The notes beneath the pieces were generated by a model. That model saw only the letters and a list, made by a program, of their open reading frames with translations. It searched no databases and was not told the DNA's origin. This document shows positions 1 to 10,836 of a stretch of DNA of 64,000 nucleotides, piece after piece. The stretch is taken from the NCBI GenBank assembly GCA_021234155.1, contig JAJEKV010000006.1, positions 4,685,727 to 4,749,726 on the forward strand, in the 5' to 3' direction. The DNA is from Isoetes taiwanensis (Eukaryota > Streptophyta > Lycopodiopsida > Isoetales > Isoetaceae). A program made the translations under genes and the position numbers. How positions within the stretch are numbered: position 1 is the stretch's first letter; the number at the start of each line of letters is the position of its first letter.

Positions 1-412
1 GCATGAAAGGGTGTACGTACATCGTACTGAATTGAAGGACAAATTTGTGCTTTTTTGGGGTACATTTTAGATGTACATCAAGATACTATGGTTTGTCGTT
101 TTGTGTCAGGTATGCAATGATTGCAAGATCATCCCTGACAGTGCCCCCGAGTTCTTGGTTAACCACCGAACCACCGAACCAATTCGAATGGATCCGTCCC
201 TCCCTTTCCGAAATTCCCCCCTTTCACGGGACGAACACCGAACGAGTTCCAGAAGCAAACACATGCCAATTGAATCTACAAGAAATACAAATCAATTTCA
301 ATCTGTTCATGGAGGGTGAGATTCCAATGGGAGTGATGGTTCTAAGTGCAAGTATGCCGACATTGGCCAGTGTTATGCCACAAAACAAATAAAGCAGCGT
401 GTTGACAGGTCG
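1..412. other. No supported gene; short open stretches only
   Basis: I see overlapping short open frames on both strands but none with a recognisable motif or a convincing start. The stretch begins with several TGTAC/GTACAT words like those at 1080-1460. It may be upstream sequence of the reading frame that starts at 413. Confidence 0.3.
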
Positions 413-945
413 GTGGATTGCATCCTCAGTTGCTGGCAAACGCTTCGTCCAGATCAAAGATTAGTTTTTTGTGCTCGTTTGTTGCAAGATGACAGGCTTT
501 TTTCTTTTTTCGAACCTGTAATTGGAAATCCTTCCGAAGTTATTGTTATGAAATCAATGATCAGAAACTTGAAAGATGGGCTTCAAGAAGTAAAGTCTGC
601 TAATAGCAAAGATAAATTGGCTGCAAAACATTCACTGTTATCAATGATTGTTGGAAAAAAAGGAGATATAAACAAGAATGTTTCTTCAAAATTGCTAAAG
701 ATACAGCCAAGAAATTTATCCAAAGCTGCAGCAAGAAGGAAGATAATGTCATTAAGTGGAGCAAATGTATGGGCTTTGGCAGGAAGGATGCCAAGATCAA
801 ATAGAATCGATGATTCAATCAAATGTCGTCGTTAAATTGAATTTTGGCTTGATAATACCAAAGTTTCACCAAAGGTTAGAGATGTCATGAAGAGGAGAAC
901 ACAAGCAATACAATACCTTGATATCTCACTGTGTTTGCTCTTGTA
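413..945 (+). pseudogene. Broken gene of unknown function with one in-frame TAA
   Basis: A 140-codon frame runs from ATG at 413 to TAA at 833-835, and the same frame stays open for another 36 codons to a stop at 943-945. The second part carries FWLDNTKVSPKVRDVMKRR, which looks conserved. The first part is Lys/Ser-rich and ends in a basic stretch after NVWALAGRMPRSNR. From memory, a block like F-W-x-D-N-T-x-V-S-P occurs in uncharacterised transposon-related proteins of non-seed plants and some animals; I cannot confirm it. The single stop points to a nonsense mutation in a formerly longer protein, or to an unrecognised intron. I do not recognise a catalytic domain. The start is simply the first ATG of the open frame. 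Confidence 0.4.
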
Positions 946-1079
946 ATTGAATCAATTCAGTTTTGGAGATTATGTTTTCTTCCAAAATTCTTTTCGCGGA
1001 CTTTCTTCCTCAGACATTCTAATTACGTTCGAGTGACACCGTTAATGAATACACATGGTTTTCATGAAATGTATTGCAT

Positions 1080-1460
1080 TTTACATTGTTTACATTTTTA
1101 CATTGTTTACATAGGGGCAGAAATCTTGCAGTGATGTGCTATTAGGTACTTTTTAGATGTACATCCATTAACACTTACATGTCCATGCAGCTGCATTTAC
1201 ATGTACTTGAATATCAAAATTACATCATTTTACATTTTAGTGTACTTTCAGGTAATGAAGCCAAACAAATCATACATATGTACATTAGTTGTACTAATAT
1301 TGTAACATTAATGTGATGTACCAATATTGGAACATTAATTAGATGCACATTAGATGTACATTGGATGTACAGTAACAGATCAGTGGAACTGTTGGCTGTA
1401 CATTAGATGTACTGATGTACCCATCTTATGTACATCTGTTGTACATTCCAGAAATATTAT
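1080..1460. repeat. ATGTACAT-rich tract, left
   Basis: About 380 bases crowded with TGTACAT, GATGTAC and ATGTACAT words, often spaced 10-25 bases apart. ATGTACAT is its own reverse complement, so orientation cannot be read from it. A similar tract lies at 5440-5870, so the two flank the coding remnants between them. Clustered short motifs near both ends of a transposon are usual transposase-binding sites; that role is inference here. Confidence 0.5.
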
Positions 1461-1635
1461 AAAAATTTGTTAAGTGTAAGTTGATTAGAATTGAACATAA
1501 GAAAGTTGAATTGCATAAACATTAAAAATAGTTTCAGTCATGGCAAAGATAAGAAATGGACAGGTTTTCATGTACAAATGGTTGATATATTTATATTGTG
1601 GACATAAATACAACACACCCAAAAATGAGCATGGC

Positions 1636-2310
1636 TCATAATTCATGACCAAGCTTCAAAATGTCAGTAGGAGCCTGATATCTTATGACTATTGCATCAT
1701 GTCTTCCAGCCCGCCGAGAGGCTGAAGAGATATCCTCTAAAGCAGTAGTCCATGCGGTTTCTATAGCACGTGCCACTGGCAAACCTTTCCATCCTACATG
1801 GCCTTCATCTTCCAGGATACGTGCCTTCCCCCAAGGGTTGTGCAACAAGTGATTTGCTGCCAATATACATTTCATGGTCGCTCGTTCCTCATAATTTTCA
1901 ATATGCTCAACCTTTTCCCAAAGTTCAGGAACAGCAGTATAGAGGCGATAATCGGTCCCCAACCCTATGTACTTGCAGCTTGTGTTGGTTTGTATTACCT
2001 CTGGGTGCAGCACCCGGGGGATTCACCTTTGATCAGCGTATAACCCATGAGAGTTCAACGGAGGGGTGTTTTTTGGACCATTTGCGTACGTATATTTAGG
2101 GGTTAGGGGTGTTTTTAGGCACTGATTTGGAGCAATATCTGTACATAGAGGGGTCAAATTGCCTTTTAAAATTGCGTATACAAGGGGGGTTTTTTGATAT
2201 CCTCTGAACGCAGATGCCATACCCCCTTATGTATAAGTGCATCCCCTAGGGTGCAGCAGAACTCTATCTCTTAGTTTCTTAATAGTCTTTTGTGTTTCAG
2301 TCCATTCATC
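1636..2310 (-). pseudogene. Last exon of an unknown gene, interrupted by a MITE
   Basis: On the minus strand a pyrimidine-rich stretch ending TTTGCTTTGTAG (about 2311-2322) looks like a splice acceptor. Coding continues from 2310 (DEWTETQKTIKKLRDRVLL), is cut by the MITE, and resumes at 2011 in the same frame (HPEVIQTNTSCKYIG), ending at a stop at 1636. With the MITE and one target copy removed, the frame is continuous for about 145 codons. Visible features are an acidic/aromatic middle (PELWEKVEHIENYEERATMK) and a basic RRAGRH near the end. No family recognised. The insert plus one target copy is 246 bp, a multiple of three, but it brings in-frame stops, so the protein would be truncated unless the insert is spliced out. 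Confidence 0.5.
2003..2258 (-). mobile_element. MITE copy 1, Mutator-like, with target duplication
   Basis: The insert lies between two identical copies of GGGTGCAGCA (2003-2012 and 2249-2258). Its ends are inverted: the left reads CCCGGGGGATTCAC and the right, reverse-complemented, CTAGGGGATGCAC. A 9 bp (here up to 10 bp) duplication is typical of Mutator-like elements. The body matches the copy at 7954-8198 in the opposite orientation, sharing blocks such as GGCATCTGCGT, TGTATACG and GGTTATACGC. No coding capacity, so it is non-autonomous. It sits inside a coding exon. Confidence 0.75.
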
Positions 2311-2444
2311 TACAAAGCAAATGAAGATCACTTAATTATGTATACACACTCATAATTGTACCAATAAGAAAGACAGTAAAAACAGAGTACTCAAGTGCAA
2401 TGAACAAAAACTTTGATACAATTCATAACATTTGAATTTGTACA

Positions 2445-3028
2445 TCAGTCAAAGTCTGTACCAACAATGGGCCAGTCGAAAGGCCAATAATTAACATGAT
2501 GGCAGTTTTTCCATTCCTTGCTCCATATATTGACTAAATTTAGGCAACAGAGCACCCAAGTTGCTGCCATAGTTTGCCGACAAAATCTCCACCACGCCTT
2601 TCGATATGCTATCTCTGGCGCATTAGTCATTGGATGCTCTTTCACATAAACTATACCATCTTCAGCCATTTTGAATCCATTAAGCCATGGAATGAGCTCC
2701 ATGACAAGCAATCTGTCGCCAGCTAATATCGGTGTCCAAGAGAAAGGACATATGTAGCTTCCCTCTACGAGATTCAAAGTGGATTTGTATCTTTCGTCGT
2801 CGATCGAACCGTATGTCCATAGTACTCTGGGTACTCTTTCCATACCACGACTAATGGTTTCACAAACAACCCCTTTTGAGGTTCGATGGGGTGTTTGTGT
2901 GGCGAGTCCAACACTCGCTCCCGGTCAGAAACAAACTTCAGCTTTATGGAAAAAGCATCACAAATATGTTCCACAATTGGGTGAAGATTTTTAGAAGTGA
3001 GTGAAGACCCGATGGCAACATTGATCAA
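2445..3028 (-). pseudogene. Unknown gene remnant in two overlapping frames
   Basis: Two minus-strand frames overlap at 2774-2843. The upstream part (from 3028) contains SLTSKNLHPIVEHICDAFSI and a basic SDRERV. The downstream part runs to a stop at 2445 and is Trp-rich, with PFSWTPILAGDRLLVMELIP and KAWWRFCRQTMAATWVLCCL. The frame change suggests a small indel or a missed intron. It lies upstream (in minus-strand sense) of the exon at 1636-2310 and may belong to the same gene. Function unknown. Confidence 0.35.
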
Positions 3029-3879
3029 ACCCTTCTCTTACAAATGCTAACAAAGTGATGCTAACCCCGGCCTGCAAAGAAAAAAACACATTTCCTATAT
3101 TAAATTGAAGCTCATCTTTCTCGATCCATTTGGTATCTTGAGTTAATATTTTCATTCTTGTGCACACTCTTGCCCAACCACGTAATTTAAGTCAAAGATA
3201 ATGAGCTTTCTCCACTGATTAGATGATTCACTGTCGAAGAAAACACTTGAGATTCACAATTTATAATTACATTTTCAGATCACACAATTGAGAAAACACG
3301 CTTGATAATTACACAATTGTTATTTGCACGGGTGTAAGTGAGACAAATAAATTAATTTTTTCATTACTTATTGAGTACAAAGAAGCTCTGAGCATGGCTC
3401 ATACAAAACCGTAATTTACAAACAAAGACTATCTACCACTCGTAGGAACAACTGCTTGTATATTCATCTCGCCTTCTACAATTAATGCCTCCATTAGATG
3501 ATCCCTCCGTTGACTTGGCATAGGCATCAATGAACCAATCTGGGTGTCATCTCAGCATGGTGCACAGTGTATTAGAGGACTATACCAACAAATAACTAAT
3601 AGGAAAATAACATGTTCTACTTACAAAAATGGAGCTTGGGCATGCATCAACCACGGCATCTATGAATTTGTGCATGTAAGCCACAATGTACATGCAAGGG
3701 TTCTTTGGTACTAGTTTTCTCGGCATTTTAGGACGTAACACGAGCATCAAAGTTCTTCCTACCATGGCTTAAGCCGTTGGATCCGAGCATCATGTTATTG
3801 ATCACAAGCTTATGAAACCTGCAAAATTGCAATGTGAGAATAAATCAAGCATAAGAAATTGCAATATGAGAATAATCAA

Positions 3880-5250
3880 ATCATAAAAACAAAACAAACT
3901 CATACTTACTTACGGACCACTTTAGCATCGGATACATAGCCTTTGGCGGAGAGAGGATCCAGATAATTGGGCTAGCTATAGATGGAAAAGAGCCTTTCAA
4001 TTGGACCAGCAAGCACAAGTATTGCCAATGCCACATTTGGGCCTTGCGGAATTGGAACAAATATGTATTGGCATCTTGCAATCAAAATGCCATCCACCCT
4101 TCCTTTATGTTAGTGTTACGTGCATCACGCCCCTCCCCCCTCGTTCTTGAGGGAATTCACAAAATTACGGAAGGTGTCCCGGTCGAACCATAAAAACTTG
4201 TGTTTCCAATCAGATGGAAGACCGTTACAAAGGCACATACACACAAATCCAGAATACATATTAATACATAAGATGAGTGACTTAGGGAATGAAATAGCAT
4301 AAATATGTTGAAATGCTAGCCTACCTCCCATAGACATCTACCATCTTAGAGGTCAAGTCCGACTTCAGCCAGAACTCGTCAACATCACTTTGAAAGATAG
4401 AGGGTGCAGGCTTAGGAGGACAGTCGGACAGTCCCTATAAGGAGTGAATGGAACCAACCTTTTCAGTCGGTTCACTAAACTGTACAAGGAAACAACAGCA
4501 TTAGCAAAAGAATATATCTATTGTAATGAATTATATATTACTCACCTTGTGCAAATTCATCACCTCTTGAAAGATCTTACGTGGACTGGCCGCACCTTAT
4601 TTGTTATCACATCAATATTTGCTTGTAGCTCCTCTTCCTCTTCCTGGTTCGACTCGCCAGGATCGGGGATCGGCTTCCTTCACGCTTTGGATCGTGTCCT
4701 ATGTACAAAAAAAATGTGGTTAATTATCATAAATCGAGATGTTTAACAAAATTAGTTCATCTTGGACATACCTCTTTCTTGGTGGTGGTGGCACTTTTTG
4801 CCCTGGAGATTTTCTTTTCGGAGGACATTTTTTTGTTCTTTGGAGATTTTGCCCATTTTTTTCCTCTTGGAGTTACATCACCAAAGATTCTTTTGCCTCC
4901 TCTTTGGAGTGGACTCAACTACCAACTCAACTTCCTCTTCCCCGTATCTCACGGGATAAAATCTGGATCTGTGTCCTTTGTAGCTTCAGAATGGTCCGGC
5001 GGCTGCACTGCGGATGATCTTTGAGGCGTAAGTGAATCTTTCTTGGGAGCTTCTCCAGGTACTAATTTAGCACTTGGTGATGAAAGTGTTTTACATTTGC
5101 GGCCATCATTGAAGGCTCGCACTTTTGCAAGCTACTTTAGCTTTCTCAAGTGCCATCCTCTCTATTTCCTCAACTTCACTTTGCCATGTTCGAGGAGGCA
5201 CCGCTGCATTTGACGGTTCTATTATCGTAATCAGAAATGTCATTGTTGAT
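3880..5250 (-). pseudogene. Scattered minus-strand exon-like pieces of one or more unknown genes
   Basis: Several coding-looking stretches lie in order on the minus strand. At about 5230-5110 there is PPRTWQSEVEEIERMALEKA. At about 5105-4760 a Ser/Pro/Lys-rich low-complexity stretch (SPSAKLVPGEAPKKDSL) turns strongly basic and ends near a GTATGT donor-like site. At about 4690-4560 lies an acidic piece (PDPGESNQEEEEELQANID). At about 4390-4330 there is SIFQSDVDEFWLKSDLTSKM, and at about 4260-4125 LPSDWKHKFLWFDRDTFRNF. All are interrupted by stops or frame changes. The mix of charged linkers and short folded pieces fits a spliced gene or an old autonomous DNA transposon. I recognise no domain. 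Confidence 0.3.
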
Positions 5251-5439
5251 CCGAGCTGGAAGGTTGAGGGTCTACGATTCGATGCCGCTTATGCTCAATA
5301 AAATCAGAAAGAGAGTCGATGCGATGGCTCAAGAACATCACCATTAAAGTCGCTACGGGATAGGAACGACCTCATCCGCAAAAACAAACAAATGATCTAA
5401 ATTTCAATAGACATAAAAGAACATGAAAACAGAACTTAA

Positions 5440-5870
5440 ACAATGAGAAATATCTGGTACATTCTGCTTCAACATGTACATTTCATTTCATGTACATAAA
5501 ATGTACCAAATGTACGTAACTACATTTAACTGTAGCCAAATGCACATGTACATGTTCCTCAATGTACATAGATGTACCTCAATGCACCCAGATGTACCCA
5601 GGTATCCAGTTAGGGAATGTAGATCTATGCCCAAAAAAAGCACATATATGTAAAAAATGCACTCTAAAAATAAATGCATGTACATCTATTTGCAGATGTA
5701 GACTCCATTAGATACATGTACAACTGATACAACTGCAGTCCAAGCTAAAAAAAAAAAAAGCATCAATAAACAAGCAAATATATGCCTATGTACCTCTGCT
5801 TACAGATGTACACTAAAAGTTATACATGTACAAGGAATAGCAATGCACTGAAAGCCATACATGTAGAACA
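5440..5870. repeat. ATGTACAT-rich tract, right
   Basis: A second dense cluster of ATGTACAT, GATGTACC and ACATGTAC words, similar in density to 1080-1460. It separates the coding remnants at 1.6-5.25 kb from the coiled-coil gene at 5.9-7.2 kb. It could be a subterminal array of an old element or a regulatory region between minus-strand genes; the sequence does not decide. Confidence 0.5.
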
Positions 5871-5897
5871 CAAATATGAATTAAGAGAAATATAAGT

Positions 5898-7203
5898 TTA
5901 AATTAGTTGAGAGCAATGCATACCTTTCACAGCAGGGAAACCAAGCTGAATTCGAATGCCCTCATCCCAGATGCAACCTTTTATGCAATTCTGTCTTTCA
6001 TGGACCAGATAACACAAGCAGAAGAGGCAATAAGCATCTCTGCATGGAGCTAGTAGCAACAAACTAGTTTTGCCAAAGCCTTGGCCACAACAGGTACATG
6101 AACTGAATGTGATGAACTGCTCTATAGAAGTTGCTCCTACAGGGTAGGGCCTCGGGTGCAGAACAATAGGTCCTGCTCTCTCCCATGAAATCCAAAATCT
6201 GTGAATGCCTTTGCTGAACCAATTCAATGCAATTAAGTTTTTCCTTTGCTTCAATTGAGATTTCATGCCTTTCAATTTCTTTAGTTCCTTCCTGCAAACC
6301 AATTTCTAGCTTAGAAGAGTGCTGCTCTTTCTCATGTCTACTCATAACCAAGTCTTCCAACTTGTACTTCAACACTCCGAAGATAACTTGATTTCCAGCA
6401 GGATCCTGGGACAATTTGTCAAATTCCTGTTTTGTCTCATCTATTTTCTGGCAGATCTGCTGCAGATCTTCGGATAGCATATCCTTTCTACCCTCAATCC
6501 GGCTGATGACCTTCAATGCATCCCTCCTTTTTTCTTCCAGTGCTTCTACTTCGTTCAATAGGTTAGTTTTCTCCTCCAACCCATGCTTAAGTAACTGCTT
6601 TATTGTGTCAACATCTGATCTAGAATAACCCAAGGCTCTAATATTCTACTGCAATACGATGTCCTGTTTGATATTTGAAGATTTACCTGTTGTAGGGTCC
6701 TCTGTAATTTCTGAAGTTTTGGCAAGATCTTTGGCGGTCCTAGCCACGTCCATCCAATCAACAAGCCGTCCCTTCAAGTGAAGAGCAAATGCTCTGGCAA
6801 AATAGGTAGAAATATAATGGTTTATAACCTGTTTCTTGCCATAAACTAATTCATAATATTTAAAAAAATCATCTTTCCATGCGTTCTGGATTCTCCCTTC
6901 CTTGAATCCTCGTCTATTTTTTGGAGCTTCACCCCATACCTCGTTCATAACCCTTTCTAGGTTGGATATGTGGGCCTCTGCATGTTTATCACGGAGGTCT
7001 TTGGCTTGGATCACATCAGAACCCAAACGTAAACTCCTTGGAGGTAAGATTCCACTGCCGGAAGCACTGGCTTCTTGCTTGGGCTGTGGTGATGAGCAAG
7101 CACTGATCTGGGGGCGTTTTGGGGCCATAGCTAGATGAAGAATTCGTGATCGGAATTCAAGCAGAGAAGGCAGGGGCGGGATAGTGAACGAGAGGCAAAC
7201 CAA
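5898..7203 (-). pseudogene. Coiled-coil protein with C-terminal Cys-rich finger, one in-frame TAG
   Basis: The frame opens at 7203, with a likelier start at the later MAPKRPQ (about 7128), and runs to TAG at 6646-6648. It continues in the same frame without a gap from NIRALGYSRSDVD to about 6064. The first part has a Pro/Ser linker and a helical region (FARAFALHLKGRLVDWMDVA). The second is a long coiled coil (GLEEKTNLLNEVEALEEKRR onward, roughly 110 residues). In another frame at 6180-5898 follows a Cys-rich segment, CTCCGQGF then PCRDAYCLFCLC and a later CIKGC, which resembles a RING-type zinc finger. So the gene seems to encode an N-terminal domain, coiled coil and zinc finger, broken by one stop and one frame change near 6180 (or an intron). 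Known families with this order include E3 ligases; that role is inference. Confidence 0.45.
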
Positions 7204-7857
7204 GAAAGAATTTGGTAAAGAATTTCAAAATCCGATAATTGTGCGGTTTCAGAGTGGTGGATAGCCATTAATCATGGCAGTTACTAGCGGGTCATGATGA
7301 CAGTTATTCCAAAAATGTGCATTCGGTACATATGTATATGTAGAAAAAGGACTACATTTATAGACACCCTTTCATGCTTTTACCCATTGATCAAACTGCC
7401 CATGATGTCTCACGACTATCAACCACGTGAGACAACTCATCCTGAAGATAGGCTCGTATAATAGAATCAGATGCTGCCCCGGGGTAAAATGACCCTAAAA
7501 TGGACTCCATTATATATTCCAACACAGGTGAATTCTCTTGCCACTAAAACACCGATTTGCCAGTGCATAGCGTCATTTGCCATCTGATAAAAGAGAAGCA
7601 ATTGGAGGTTAATCAAAGCGCTACATTAACCAATAGGTAGATAATGTCCCCCATCCTACCTCTCTCACAGCACATCCATGTAGACGACATTGGGTAGACT
7701 TCAGTAAATAGGAAGTCATCAATTAATTAGATGAAGTCCTCCAACTTGATAACCATGTCGGTGCAAAATATTTTTTCTATCTTTGCAATGAACTCCTCAA
7801 TTTCCATGCTTGCTACTCCATGCACATAAGTTATGCATTACTTAGCATCAAAAAAAA
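7204..7857. other. Spacer without recognised gene
   Basis: AT-rich sequence between the coiled-coil gene and the helicase remnant. Minus-strand translation shows only short pieces with stops. It may include the decayed C-terminal half of the helicase, which ends in frame near 7858. Confidence 0.4.
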
Positions 7858-8590
7858 TTGAAATATGAACATTTTGCTTCTAATATTCATTCCAGTGACA
7901 ATCTCGACATCTATAGCACGTCTTCCCAATGCATGTATAATGAGGCAGGTGTTCAAGGGGGATTCACTCATGTACAAGGGGGATATGCCATCTGCGTACA
8001 TGGGGTGGCGAAAAACCCCCCTGTATACGGATCTTTAAAAGCAAATTTTGACCCCTTTCGAATAAAAATTACCTAGGATAGTGCAAAAAATACCAGAAAA
8101 AGGACCCCCTGCCGACCGTATATGTACGAAAATGGATCCAAAAAACCCCTTTCCCGTGCATGCAGATGGGTTATACGCCCAAAACTGTGAACCCCCTTGC
8201 AGGTGCCATTGTAGAGTCCCTTACATGCAGAAACAGACCTCAGTAACGTGACAATCATGCCAATCTTGGGCATCCCACTGGAGTTTGCGCATTCAAAAAT
8301 TCAGTAGAATAAACCCTGCGTCATTCACGTTAACAGCTCGATCAACACTATAATAATATGTAGGTGTACCAGGCAACCACTCTGTCATCCTCTTGTTTAT
8401 TTCGTCTGCATCCTCATTTAATGGCATAAGGATTGCATTTTGCACCCAATAGGGCACACTTCTATAATTCATTGAAATATCAGCAAATGTCACGACTAGC
8501 AAGTTATTTAAGCCTAACAACTTGACACAAATCTCTTCCAAAAAATGTGGCCTTGGTGTGCTAATCTCCCGTGTTGTCTTTTAACATCCA
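7858..8590 (-). pseudogene. Helitron-type (PIF1-like) helicase fragment, interrupted by a MITE
   Basis: On the minus strand 8541-8293 contains ADISMNYRSVPYWVQNAILM and NEDADEINKRMTEWLPG. This is the block of Helitron helicases usually seen as A-I-L-T-P-x-N-x-x-V-D-x-I-N followed by P-G-E. A frame change later comes FLNAQTPVG, then MPKIGMIVTLLRSVSACKGL and YNGT. After the MITE the match resumes with CLIIHALGRRAIDVEIVTG, the helicase block usually ending in NGTRL-x-V-x-x-L-G-R-R-V-I-x-A-E-I-x-T-G. The ATP-binding N-terminal motifs and the final helicase motif are not seen. In intact Helitrons this protein unwinds DNA during rolling-circle transposition. The piece is the only helicase coding I found, so no Helitron here is autonomous. 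Confidence 0.75.
7945..8205 (+). mobile_element. MITE copy 2, same family as copy 1, inserted in the helicase
   Basis: The left end reads CAAGGGGGATTCAC (7954-7967) and the right end GTGAACCCCCTTG (8187-8199), a clear inverted pair. The flanks share GCAGGTG (7945-7951 and 8199-8205); the next two bases differ, so a 9 bp duplication with two later changes is possible. The body matches the copy at 2013-2248 in the opposite orientation. The helicase frame is continuous across the site once the insert and one target copy are ignored. Non-coding. Confidence 0.75.
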
Positions 8591-9224
8591 TATGTGCAAC
8601 TTTCGAACAGGTTGATGCTTGCAAGAACGAACATGATTTGTTTTTGTAATTAATTTTTATGTTGAAATTGTTTAATAAGTGTATCATGTTATGTTTGTTT
8701 AAAGGATGGATCTTAGTAGAGAAAACAATGCTTTATAAGAATGTGAGGACCAAGTAAACTTTTCTCTAAAGTAGGAAATTTAAGAAGACATATCCAAAAC
8801 TTATGCTCAAAATGTCACGCTTAAAAGTAATTAAGTACATCAACAAAGGATTGGTACATAATATGAAAAACATAAATTCTTGTTCTGGTTCATAGATGCG
8901 CGTTGATTGCGTGATAGACTTTTTTGGTTATAGATTTCTTAGGAAAATCATGATAAACCTTAGGGTTTGTGGTTTAGGCAATTGTGATGAACATATGCGA
9001 GAGAAATTATACAATATCTATATATAGTAATAAAAGAGTTTTAGGATAATCTGTGCACAGCATCTTTTGACCATTCAATTTTTTTTCCTGTTTTTATCCC
9101 TTAGATTTAGCGGTTATGTTTCAGGGGCACTGTGTGATATAGGATGGCATTGAGCAGTTTTGAATATGACGCTTGAGCCGTCTCAGCCGGGCTCGAGCTA
9201 TCCAGCCATGGTCGCGACCTCATT

Positions 9225-9398
9225 TCTTCACTTCTGCATCACTTGGGCGGCAAAAAAGGAAGGATTTAAGCCTAAAACATCGAGCCCTGTTGATGAAGAA
9301 CATAGCAAATCTTCACTTCTGCATCACTTGGGCGGCAAAAAAAGGAAGGATTTAAGCCTAAAACATCGAGCCCTGTTGATGAAGAACAGAGCAAACCG
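9225..9398 (+). repeat. 85 bp tandem duplication inside the Helitron
   Basis: The unit starting TCTTCACTTCTGCATCACTT occurs at 9225 and again at 9310, nearly identical. It ends with CCCTGTTGATGAAGAACA. A third, decayed partial copy lies at about 9505-9556. The second copy is followed by a GTAAGA donor-like site at 9400, so the unit may be a duplicated first exon. One copy contains a single-base difference in an A run. Confidence 0.85.
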
Positions 9399-10117
9399 GT
9401 AAGATCCTTTGATTTTGTAGAAGTAGGGCCTTTTTTTTGCAGTATTCTAGATGAAAAAAATCATGCAAGGTCTGGACAGCGTTCAGAAAGAAAAAAATGG
9501 CAAGAAGGTAAGGATTCAAAATTATAACATCCAACCCTGTTGATGAAGAACAGAGCCCCTGTTGGAATATGCCGATTAATCCATCATGCAAGCAAAATCG
9601 ATTTGGGGATTCACGGTTTAATTGTTAATATTATTTACCTCAGAAGCCGATGGGTTTTCAAATTTTTGTGTTGGAAGTAGATGTCTTGCAAGTTTATCAT
9701 CCATCTGTAAACGCCATAACTGCGGCAAGTGTGGCCTTATCACCTGCTTGAGTTCGCAAACCAATTGAAGCTGTTGCATGACCATTCACACGGTCTTTGA
9801 TCCCGTCTTTTGGTTTATGCTACTGTTGAATAGGAGCACAATCTCCAGCCAGTCCTGGAAGCTTCCAAATTCTCCAATCTAAAAGGAAAAAAAAAAACAG
9901 AAAACACAGATGAATCAACAAAATAGAGCGGAGAAACAGAAAATTGGACAGGGGTTTTTGGGGCATTACTGGTTGAGGCGAAAGGAAATATGGCAAGGAG
10001 CATCAGAGAGTCTCCAGTTTGTGTTGAGAGCACGTGGTGGTTTAATGGCACCTTGGGGCAAATTTAAAAGTTATAGGGTTTGTAGTCAGTTTGCAGGAGG
10101 GCAACCTTGCGTCGGGC

Positions 10118-10270
10118 TATGTCATATATATTGTAGCATGTTGTGTTTCCATAACCGAGAGAAACCGTCGTGTAGCAATTTTGTATCGTAGCTGGAATCT
10201 GGTGCAGAGTATGGAAGCAGAAGCCATTATGATTAAATTGTTGGAAGCTATTCTTTGTGGAAGATCCTGT
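10118..10270 (+). repeat. 153 bp direct repeat, copy 1
   Basis: Identical or nearly identical to 11077-11229, offset by 959 bases. It contains an open stretch (NRRVAILYRSWNLVQSMEAE) present in both copies. The pair brackets the cyclophilin fragment. Such near-perfect internal repeats suggest a recent copy event within the Helitron. Confidence 0.85.
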
Positions 10271-10485
10271 CGCTGGATGCTAAGACAAGTTATGGGTCAA
10301 TTCCCTTCCACATTTATAACGAGTATGGCACAGTCATATTTTACTGCCGTTTGGGTTGTCTTTAATGCTTATGCTTTGCAGACTTTTTTTGTCAGTCGTT
10401 GTATAGTCATATACAGTTATTTTCATCTTGATTTTGAAACGCATCCATATATTTTCTCATGTGGTCATATATTAATTGCATGCAG

Positions 10486-10533
10486 GCATATACAGAGATG
10501 AAGAATAATGCGAAAGATGCAGTGATTACATTG
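10486..10533 (+). CDS. Small exon-like fragment
   Basis: Forty-eight bases between a TGCAG acceptor and a GTAAGA donor, with one open frame reading AYTEMKNNAKDAVITL. Coding for 16 residues without a stop. I do not recognise the parent gene. Captured fragment in the Helitron. Confidence 0.35.
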
Positions 10534-10757
10534 GTAAGACATGACCACTGAAAATTGTAGTTACGTTTTAGAATCTGCATATGTTTTTTACATTAAGGAT
10601 TTATCTGGTGTTGGGTCAATGTTTGGTGAATGGTTTATCGGTGAGTCAAGATTCAAGCAAAAGGTTATAGAAAAAAAAAAAGATCATTGGATATGTACTT
10701 AGACGGCCAAGGAAAATAGCAGATTGAAGTGAATAGGGGTTTGATCTGTACGTAGAG

Positions 10758-10836
10758 GATTGTGTTTGGGAAGGTTGTTGAAGGCATGAATGTGATTAAG
10801 GCCATTGAAGCAGTTGGTAGATCTGGTGGCAAGACG
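10758..10836 (+). CDS. Cyclophilin (peptidyl-prolyl isomerase) exon fragment
   Basis: The frame reads IVFGKVVEGMNVIKAIEAVG followed by RSGGKT. This is the C-terminal part of the cyclophilin fold, usually V-F-G-x-V-x-E-G-x-D-V-V-x-x-I-E-x-V-G then S-G-x-T. It begins after an AG acceptor. No other part of the enzyme (catalytic Arg, FHR or active-site loops) is present, so it cannot be functional. It is one of several captured fragments in the Helitron, all on the plus strand. A longer open stretch after it is probably intron. Confidence 0.75.

Noticed and set aside
4444-5024. Plus-strand Phe-rich open frames resembling membrane proteins
   Set aside because: They are the complement of Lys-rich and Ser/Pro-rich minus-strand coding; hydrophobicity is an artefact.
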